Assembly: GCF_900068895.1 (NCBI RefSeq)
Contig: NZ_CDPK01000004.1
Coordinates: 298,609-361,686, forward strand
Length of the DNA stretch: 63,078 bases
From: Erwinia sp. ErVv1
GTDB taxonomy: Bacteria; Pseudomonadota; Gammaproteobacteria; Enterobacterales; Enterobacteriaceae
Direction of reading: 5' to 3'
In this document: one piece after another, positions 57,660 to 63,078 of the stretch
Position numbering within the stretch: position 1 is the first letter of the stretch
Layout: each line of letters begins with the position of its first letter
The notes under the pieces: model-generated
What the model was told of the DNA's origin: nothing
Databases searched by the model: none
The model's input: the letters and a program-made list of their open reading frames with translations, nothing else
Position numbers and translations under genes: made by a program

Positions 57660-58272
57660 CACTGCTGCTCCGGGTGGGTCGTTGAAGGGATTTCTGGATC
57701 AATCCAGCAAGATCCGCGCCAATCTAACCTGGTGAGATGACAGTTTTATGAAAAGACGCGGGCATGGGCGGATGTCAGGCAGCCAGCGCATGAAGCACGA
57801 AACCGCCCTTAACTGAGATAGCAGCCGGCCGGGCTTTATGCGCGGCTTTCGATCCGTTTATGTGCAGCTTCGCACTAAATAGAGGCCTGATCGCCCATGC
57901 GCTGAGTCAGATAGTACCCGTCGTGCTTCGGGCGTTACCAGGGAGATAAGCAGGACGTTATCACGCGCGGTTAACCAGCCAGTTGTGCTGTCTGCCAGCT
58001 GTCAGGCAGCGACGCCAGCTTTCTCCACAGACGACGATTAACTCGTTCACTTACTTCACCAATAATCCTTGTCAGCGTGGAGGCGGCGGGCAGTCATTTA
58101 AAACGGTGGCAGAGAAAACGGGCATATCCCGCGCCACGTATTTCCGTCTGAAACGAAAATCAAAAACAATTCATTTCATTGATTTAAATTAATAAAAACT
58201 CAAGTGGTGTCTCCTCCATAAAGGAAAAGAAGGTGATAATCCCCCCTTTAATCACGAAAAGGAGTTCACAGA
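57660..58272. other. Intergenic region with the Pho box and a probable hcp leader
   Basis: The first 100 bases carry the promoter of the ABC operon (Pho box 57737-57754). Positions 57780-58150 look like decayed coding DNA; a 69-codon frame (57983-58192, plus) ends in a helix-turn-helix-like TVAEKTGISRATYFRLKRKS but has no family-like start and is not called. The last 60 bases hold the hcp upstream region with AAAAGGAG before the ATG at 58273. Confidence 0.5.
57737..57754 (-). promoter_or_regulatory. Pho box (PhoB site) of the ABC operon
   Basis: On the minus strand TTTTCATAAAACTGTCAT matches the consensus CTGTCATAWAWCTGTCAY at 16 of 18 positions: two 7-bp half-sites (the second perfect) separated by AAAA. 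Ten bases further is TAGATT, a plausible -10 at the spacing typical for Pho promoters. The site is about 78 bases before the start of the substrate-binding protein. Confidence 0.8.
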
Positions 58273-58764
58273 ATGGCTATACCTGTTTATTTATGGCTGA
58301 AGGACGATGGGGGAAATCCCGTCAAAGGCTCTGTTGATGTGCAGCAACGCGAGGGAAGCATAGAGATAACCGCGCTGGCTCACGGGGTATCTCTCCCCAC
58401 AGATGATCTGTCCGGTAAGATAACGGCCACTCGCGAACATGCTCCCTTTATCCTCACCAAAGCGCTGGACTCTTCCAGCCCGTACCTTTATCAGTTCGTC
58501 AGCGCCGGAAAGCTCTTAAAATCTGCCGAGCTTAAATTCTATCGTATTAATTACGCCGGACAGGAAGAAGAATATTTTAACGTACTCCTTGAGAATGCCC
58601 GCATTACCTGTGTCGTCCCCTTTATGGAAGATGTTAAAGACCCGGACTACGAACGTCACGATCACCTTGAATTGCTCGAAATGACGTATGAAAAAATCAC
58701 CTGGAAATATCTGGACGGCAATATTATTCACTCTGATTCCTGGAAAGAGCGCAGCGCGGCATAG
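58273..58764 (+). CDS. hcp: Type VI secretion tube protein Hcp
   Basis: This 163-residue protein has the Hcp pattern: MAIPVYLWLKDDGGNPVKGS, REGSIEITALAHGV, a central LTKALDSSSPYLYQFVSAGK with KSAELKFYRIN, and the C-terminal HLELLEMTYEKITWKYLDGN. Hcp hexamers stack as the inner tube of the T6SS and carry small toxins in their lumen. No other T6SS structural gene is in the window, so this is an 'orphan' hcp linked to its own cargo gene 11 bases downstream. Confidence 0.95.
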   Translation: MAIPVYLWLKDDGGNPVKGSVDVQQREGSIEITALAHGVSLPTDDLSGKITATREHAPFILTKALDSSSPYLYQFVSAGKLLKSAELKFYRINYAGQEEEYFNVLLENARITCVVPFMEDVKDPDYERHDHLELLEMTYEKITWKYLDGNIIHSDSWKERSAA

Positions 58765-58775
58765 GAGAACAACAC

Positions 58776-59138
58776 ATGGCATGGATATACCACCAAAGTA
58801 CCGGCGAACTGTGGCACAACGGTAAGTTAATGGGTAAAGGTTATTCGGGGAGTCTGACCAACAAAAACAACCCGGATCGTCAACACGTTAAAGGTATGGG
58901 GCCAATTCCTCGCGGAACGTATCGCATTGGTGACTATACAAACTCAAAGGGGCCAATGACAATCATTCTGATTCAAACGTCCGGAGAAAGTTTCGGCCGC
59001 TCCCTGTTCCGTATCCACGGCGAGAAAAAGCCGCCGAAAGTCCCTGGATTCGCCTCTGAGGGCTGCATAATCATGGGGCCGGTAGTACGCGGAAAAATCA
59101 TTCATTCCAGTGATAACAAGTTAGAGGTTGTCAGATGA
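58776..59138 (+). CDS. Tlde1-like T6SS effector (L,D-transpeptidase fold)
   Basis: This 120-residue protein of the Tlde1/DUF2778 kind has an N-terminal strand block (YHQSTGELWHNGKLMGKGYS), GMGPIPRGTYRIGDY, and the catalytic pair H81 (FRIHG) and C97 (SEGCIIM) in the spacing of YkuD-like L,D-transpeptidases. Tlde1 of Salmonella cuts peptidoglycan tetrapeptide stems and exchanges D-amino acids in the target periplasm. It has no signal peptide, as expected for Hcp-carried cargo. It overlaps the next gene by four bases. Confidence 0.88.
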   Translation: MAWIYHQSTGELWHNGKLMGKGYSGSLTNKNNPDRQHVKGMGPIPRGTYRIGDYTNSKGPMTIILIQTSGESFGRSLFRIHGEKKPPKVPGFASEGCIIMGPVVRGKIIHSSDNKLEVVR

Positions 59139-59602
59139 TCCGCCGTGGCATCGTTCTCGCAACTTGTCTTCTTTCTGCCTCCTGTATGGCATCAGAAAGC
59201 AACTGGGACACATACATTAATCTGGTCGTCAGCGCTGACCCCGCGACAATTCAGGCATTGCCAGCGAAAATTAAAAGCATTGGTGACAGCCTGGATGACA
59301 AGCACACGGAACAACTGACGACCGCTATAAGCATGGCTCTGATTAAGGAGCCGGTAGCTGTGCTTAACGTCACCAATCAGTTTAAGACGAGCCCAGACCG
59401 TCTACAGCAGCGTTTTGGCACATTACTGATATGCAGCATTCCACTGATGACGAATGCCACAATGACACAAGTTGAGGAGTATTTCGCGAAGGCAGTACCC
59501 GTGCTGGAAAAGGCTGGAGCTGCTGCCGCAGAATGTCTGAGCAATATGCGTGACACGATTGACGAGGTCAGACAAGAAACCGCACAAAACCCAGCAAAGT
59601 AA
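59135..59602 (+). CDS. Periplasmic immunity protein for the Tlde1-like effector
   Basis: This 155-residue protein has a signal peptide (MIRRGIVLATCLLSASCMAS; the SASC could be a lipobox) and an all-helical mature part (LPAKIKSIGDSLDDKHTEQL, LQQRFGTLLICSIPLMTNAT and three later helices). Position right after the toxin with a four-base overlap and export to the compartment where the toxin acts point to a Tldi1-like immunity role. The call rests mainly on context. Confidence 0.78.
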   Translation: MIRRGIVLATCLLSASCMASESNWDTYINLVVSADPATIQALPAKIKSIGDSLDDKHTEQLTTAISMALIKEPVAVLNVTNQFKTSPDRLQQRFGTLLICSIPLMTNATMTQVEEYFAKAVPVLEKAGAAAAECLSNMRDTIDEVRQETAQNPAK

Positions 59603-59613
59603 TCCTCAGAACA

Positions 59614-59636
59614 AACCTGGCGCTTGCCGGGTTTTC
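59614..59636 (+). terminator. Terminator of the hcp-toxin-immunity cassette
   Basis: AACCTGGC (59614-59621) pairs with GCCGGGTT (59626-59633) around GCTT, with one G.T pair, followed by TTC, 12 bases after the immunity gene stop. Confidence 0.75.
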
Positions 59637-59707
59637 TTAACGAATGCCTAATTAATTAAATTAAATTAAATTTAAAACAATACATTATGTTATTAGCGTG
59701 GTTTTTT

Positions 59708-60017
59708 ACACGGTTGACCCTCAAACCCCATTATCTGCTCCGGATACAGACCTTCTGCGGCAGTACGCCGCGATGTCGGTCTCACTGAGTGTGGCGGTCT
59801 CGATAATCACCGCCAGGCGGGCTTGCGCCGGGCACTGTTCGCTGTTTTTGTCTGCACCCGGCACCGATTGTCCCCTTCTCTTGCCTGACTACGCCAGTTG
59901 TAGAGAGTCGCTTCCGATATCCCTTCCATTTACGCAACTGCGGAGACCGTCATGTTGTAGGGAGGGAGTAATTTGGCCTGTGTGGTAGCCTTTCGTTTCG
60001 AGTGAAATGCGTTTCAT
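59708..60017 (-). pseudogene. Decayed IS3-family orfA
   Basis: On the minus strand the pieces KRKATTQAKLLPPYNMTVSA, MEGISEATLYNWRSQARE and ETATLSETDIAAYCR-like and GLYPEQI segments follow in three frames with an in-frame stop, all matching the helix-turn-helix OrfA of an IS3-family element ('LLPPYNMTVSAVA...EGISEATLYNW', '...GLYPEQI'). At least two frameshifts and one stop make it dead; no orfB is seen. The 96-codon plus-strand frame here is its shadow. Confidence 0.72.
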
Positions 60018-60396
60018 GCCATGGCCCCATCGCCTCATTAGCGTATTTGATGGGGTTGACACGTATCCTGACACTGGGGAGATATACAAGATTATGAAGT
60101 TGTTCAACATTTGTTAATGATTCATTTTCTTTCTTTTTATGACAGGCAAATTTTAATGCCCAACTATTATTATCAGAAACGACTTTAGATAACACATCTG
60201 CTTGAGCATAAAAAATCATACACTTAATAGATACAGAGTAGACAGTTTAACTTTCATATTTATTCCTTCATTCGTGATAAATAAATAATTCCAACCTTTT
60301 CCTAACATACCAGAAAAATAGTTCATCAGAAGATGATCAGCAGCACTAAAAATATATAGGAATGCATTATAAAACAGTTTTTTATAATTAAAAAAA
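60018..60396. other. AT-rich region between the orfA relic and the Ntn-like gene
   Basis: No convincing gene. A minus-strand frame starting at 60219 (MIFYAQADVLSKVVSDNNSW) continues about 70 codons before running into the IS relic and could be a small gene truncated by it. Low GC, like the gene on its right. Confidence 0.35.
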
Positions 60397-61623
60397 TCAA
60401 ATGAACCCAGATGACAATGCTTTACTGAGGATATATTCTTTAACTGTATCATCAATGCTAATTGTAAAGCAATCGTCAGCATACTGAATTATAACATAAC
60501 AAGCAGTGTTTATAGGATTAACAAATCCTTTGCATAAAGTATCTCCCCCGTTATTGACAAACAACCTAATCCTCCTAACTTCAACAGAAGAACCGAAAAA
60601 ACGATCAGCTACTTCACCAAGAATTGGCTTTGATTGTCGAGAAATAAAGTGAGAATTACCGTCATAACCAGAAAACGTTGAATCAATATGGTTCCCATAC
60701 ACTTCACCTGAAGTAAATGTAAACTTTTCATTAAGAAGTGATGTATAGTTAATATTTTTGAACTCAGAAACAAGGCTAACAACAAAGATGGGATATTTAT
60801 AAGAGTAAATAGATGAATTACTCGCAGCAGGAAACGTATGCTGTTCTGAAAAATATAATCTCGTTATAACGATACCATGTTCGGTTAAGCTAACACTCAT
60901 ATCAACCCTGGGCTGTAAAGCCTTTATTCCTTCACGATTTATTCCATACCATTCATAAAACCCACCGCAATAATAATCGAGTGGCGTTCCCTCTTCAAAT
61001 CCATTTTTTATATCAGACTCATTGTATAACATCTCCGCAGAGATGTATTCTGCAAGATCTTCCGTATGCGAAATTTTTGTAGGCCTACAATGATTTCCAA
61101 TTAGCTTATCGCGCTCAAGAATGATTTTTTTTAGCATATCAGAACCTGTGCCGGCTATATAACATACGCCATAACTCTCTGTTTCAATAACTGCATCTGG
61201 CCTGTGAATTAATGGAATCAATTCCCCATTATTATTTTTCACCATACCGAGCAGAGAAAATCGGTAAGCATTTTTATTACTGTTCAGGATGCTTTCAACG
61301 ATATCCTTAGTGATGCTATAGTTTGGATCATATGCTTGTCGGCTGTAGAAATGAGCAGATAACTCATCCCAAAAATTGAAAGCACTTGAACAGTGCCCGG
61401 CAAACGCCAAAAGACCTGAATAAACAGGAACGGCGAAAGTTTTTCTGCCCAATCGGGGAATATGCCATTTCCCGTCCTTATTTTCCCATTCACTATGGAT
61501 GTCGCCCAAGGCAGGAAGCCAAATACTTTGATATTTGTTTGGATCTGCCCCATCGGCACTTAGTAATGTATCAGCAACTACATGTGGATCGTTTTCACTA
61601 TTTAAAAGTGCGATAGCTGTCAT
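60397..61623 (-). CDS. Unrecognised protein with proteasome/HslV-like Ntn-hydrolase features
   Basis: I do not know this 408-residue protein. Its first 170 residues recall a proteasome beta/HslV domain: Met then Thr (MTAIALLNSENDPHVVADTL), so Met removal would expose Thr with an Asp at mature position 17 (D18 in VVADTLLS), as in proteasome beta subunits; a strand KTFAVPVYSGLLAFAGHCSS followed by AFNFWDEL parallels HslV's 'K.iaGfAGg.aDAf.l.e', with K61 as the candidate catalytic Lys; and CYIAGTGSDMLKKI (~154-167) resembles the later 'GsG' turn. The remaining ~230 residues have no match I can name. AGGG precedes the ATG. AT-rich and isolated among mobile DNA, so probably acquired, perhaps for defence or protein modification. 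Confidence 0.55.
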   Translation of the reverse strand: MTAIALLNSENDPHVVADTLLSADGADPNKYQSIWLPALGDIHSEWENKDGKWHIPRLGRKTFAVPVYSGLLAFAGHCSSAFNFWDELSAHFYSRQAYDPNYSITKDIVESILNSNKNAYRFSLLGMVKNNNGELIPLIHRPDAVIETESYGVCYIAGTGSDMLKKIILERDKLIGNHCRPTKISHTEDLAEYISAEMLYNESDIKNGFEEGTPLDYYCGGFYEWYGINREGIKALQPRVDMSVSLTEHGIVITRLYFSEQHTFPAASNSSIYSYKYPIFVVSLVSEFKNINYTSLLNEKFTFTSGEVYGNHIDSTFSGYDGNSHFISRQSKPILGEVADRFFGSSVEVRRIRLFVNNGGDTLCKGFVNPINTACYVIIQYADDCFTISIDDTVKEYILSKALSSGFI

Positions 61624-62539
61624 TGAATACCCTATACCTTATTTGGATGGAATTTAACTACACATCCATTAAGTGTATAACACAACCAACCAAAAAAGCG
61701 CTATGGAATAAATAAAAAGTTTCATTCCAAACGATGTTCTAAAAAATGCATAAAATTCTTCGCTTTTCCCTCAAAGATCAACTGGACCCCTGTTTTTCTT
61801 TATACTCTCCTATCGGTTTTTTTCATATCTTCAATGATAGCAAGCATGTCAGGCTCTGATGTGCGGTAAATCTATAACACAGTTATAAGGTTATAAACCG
61901 CAGGAAATTCATCATTCATTATACTTTCCCTTATCATCACTTCAGGGATTTCAAAATACTCACTGAATCCTTCATCTTCCTTTACCTGTTTACCTCCGCT
62001 CTGCCTGCTTAAATAAACTCTTTATACGTTACTTAATTTTTTACTGACACTTTTAAATTCACCTGTAAATTTTTTATTCTGACGCCTTATCTGAACCTGT
62101 AAATCGTGCAACCTGGAAAATCCCCGCCCGCCCTTTTATGTGCTTAGTTTATCCCGCCTTACGGCGGGATAAACTAAGAGCATTTTCGTCCTTCGGACGT
62201 CATCAATAACCTACCCGTATAATATCGAGGAATTCTTCTCCCACCTATCCAGACTGCACCGCTTAATTCGGCATTCTTTTACAGACATTAATATATTTCT
62301 TATTAATCAAGTAGTAATGGTTTTTACAATCCCTTTATTTTTGAGCCATTCATGGCAATAAAAAATAAAGCAATACCCACTTACGCATTGCGCTTCGCTG
62401 CATTGCCGTGGGGTCTGGCGACGGTTGCCTGCCTCAGGCTAAAACCTTTTCCTTCGGAAACAAAATCACGGTCAACGTCAACACCAACGTTTTCCTTGCG
62501 TAAAATGAAAAGCAGCATTTAGCATTGAGGAATGTTTGG
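61624..62539. other. AT-rich non-coding region with hairpins
   Basis: These 916 bases hold no convincing gene. They contain a perfect 16-bp inverted repeat (62143-62178), two small CCTTCGG-loop hairpins (stems 62187-62199 and 62448-62460) and a 7-bp direct repeat GCATTGC (62385-62391 and 62400-62406) just before the relaxase relic, an arrangement that could be an old oriT. Confidence 0.5.
62143..62178. repeat. Perfect 16-bp inverted repeat with TTAC loop
   Basis: CTTAGTTTATCCCGCC (62143-62158) and GGCGGGATAAACTAAG (62163-62178) are exact reverse complements around TTAC. No T-run follows on the plus strand. It lies about 360 bases before a MobA/MobL relaxase relic; it may be a plasmid-derived terminator, iteron-like site or oriT part. 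Confidence 0.75.
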
Positions 62540-62966
62540 ATGGCGATATACAGTTCTAAAATGGAGAACATCAGCAGAGGCGAAGGTCAGTCTTCGGTTA
62601 ACTCTGCTGCATATCGTCACCGTAAAGTTTTCTTCGATAACAGAACGGGTGAAGTTTGTGGTAGCAAAATTGCGCATAAAAAGGACCTTGCCTTTGCGCA
62701 GATTTTTGCACCTGAAAATATTCCACTGACCTGATTGTTGACAGTGAAACACTCTGGAATGCTGTTCAAGCTTCAGAGAAGATAAAAGATGCTCGTCTTG
62801 CTAAAGAGCTTAAAATTGCCTTTCTGCCGGGCTAATACCAAAACAGAATATTGAACTCACTACAGCTTTTGTTCTTCAGCACTTTACCAGGCAAGGCATT
62901 ATTGCCGACGTTGTTATTCACGATATTAATGGTCATTGTTCCTACTCACTTAATGAAACCCGATAG
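62540..62966 (+). pseudogene. Decayed MobA/MobL (MobQ-type) relaxase
   Basis: Three frames together give a MobA/MobL N-terminus: MAIYSSKMENISRGEGQSSV (then NSAAYRHR and KKDLAFAQIFAPENIPLT) up to a stop at 62732-62734; DSETLWNAVQASEKIKDARL (with AKELKIAFLPG); and PKQNIELTTAFVLQHFTRQG (with IIADVVIHDINGHCSYSLNE) to the TAG at 62964-62966. These match the family's 'TLWNAVE..EKRKDA.LArEi' and 'iADvaiHd.dG..H' blocks, but frameshifts and altered residues make it dead. It marks former plasmid or integrative-element DNA. Confidence 0.8.
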
Positions 62967-63078
62967 CGTATATAGCCAGTGGGCATTCCCTGTGGCACAC
63001 TTAACCCTTTCTGAAGCATACGGAACCTGCTTAATGTCTGAAAATCTCCCTCTCTGCGTTTTTACTGAAGGCCGCATC
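62967..63078. other. Window edge, no call
   Basis: The last 112 bases after the relaxase relic show no recognisable gene within the window. Confidence 0.3.

Noticed and set aside
57983..58192. 69-codon plus-strand frame with a helix-turn-helix-like end
   Set aside because: Only the last ~20 residues look protein-like; the start is not plausible, so it is mentioned only as part of the intergenic region.
60216..60482. 88-codon minus-strand frame overlapping the end of the Ntn-like gene
   Set aside because: Overlaps a longer, better-formed gene in another frame; its hydrophobic runs come from AT-rich codons.
1..63078. CRISPR arrays and tRNA/rRNA genes
   Set aside because: No regularly spaced repeat array of CRISPR type and no tRNA cloverleaf or rRNA segment was recognised; the only tandem array has no spacers.

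Overview
The window looks like chromosome of a plant-associated member of the Enterobacterales, most likely Erwiniaceae (Erwinia/Pantoea type). Reasons: the backbone keeps the order of the E. coli 91-92 min region almost gene for gene (yjcE-ghxP-soxR/soxS-yjcB-ssb-uvrA-yjbR-yjbQ-tyrB-dnaB-qorA-pspG-dusA-zur-yjbJ-dinF-lexA-dgkA-plsB-ubiA-ubiC-psiE-yjbHGFE-pgi-lysC-panS-yjbB), and a gene with an exact HrpL-type 'hrp box' points to an Hrp1-class type III secretion system elsewhere in the genome. Assignment to a genus is inference.

Layout. 1-1.43 kb: plasmid-like debris (truncated IS6/IS26-type element, MazEF-family toxin-antitoxin pair, frameshifted unknown gene) abutting the stop codon of yjcE. 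1.43-7.2 kb: backbone (yjcE, ghxP, a GST, soxR/soxS, yjcB). 7.2-14.6 kb: accessory block (TupA-like ATP-grasp plus Wzx-like flippase, truncated IS3 OrfA-OrfB fusion, a 1.1 kb gene-poor stretch with a perfect hairpin, VirK/DUF535, DUF3828-like, HxlR/NmrA pair). 14.7-34.6 kb: DNA repair/replication and metabolism core with shared LexA boxes; alr, normally beside dnaB and tyrB, is missing. 34.6-37.8 kb: a 1034-codon candidate type III effector with a canonical hrp box, sitting between the convergent plsB and ubiA ends and bracketed by short repeats of both neighbours' 3' ends. 37.9-53 kb: ubiquinone entry genes, psiE, the yjbEFGH exopolysaccharide operon, a 43-bp triple repeat, pgi, a CPA1 antiporter with a cytosolic nucleotide-binding domain, lysine riboswitch + lysC, panS, a glycine-zipper protein, and the Na/Pi transporter yjbB. 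The mal/lamB cluster that lies in this interval in E. coli is absent.

53.1-57.7 kb: five-gene ABC importer operon with an alkaline-phosphatase-superfamily phosphodiesterase inside it and a near-consensus Pho box in front, i.e. probable scavenging of an organophosphate or phosphonate under phosphate starvation. 58.2-59.6 kb: an orphan type VI secretion cargo cassette, Hcp + Tlde1-like L,D-transpeptidase-fold toxin + periplasmic immunity protein. 59.7-63.1 kb: AT-rich accessory DNA with an IS3-family orfA relic, a 408-codon protein with proteasome/HslV-like Ntn-hydrolase features, a perfect 16-bp hairpin, and a decayed MobA/MobL relaxase.

The strongest candidates for undescribed biology are the hrp-box effector, which carries a recognisable (possibly degenerate) PLP fold-type-I Cys/Met-metabolism-like core, and the stand-alone Ntn-hydrolase-like protein. 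All function calls come from reading the sequence and from remembered family features; no database search was run.
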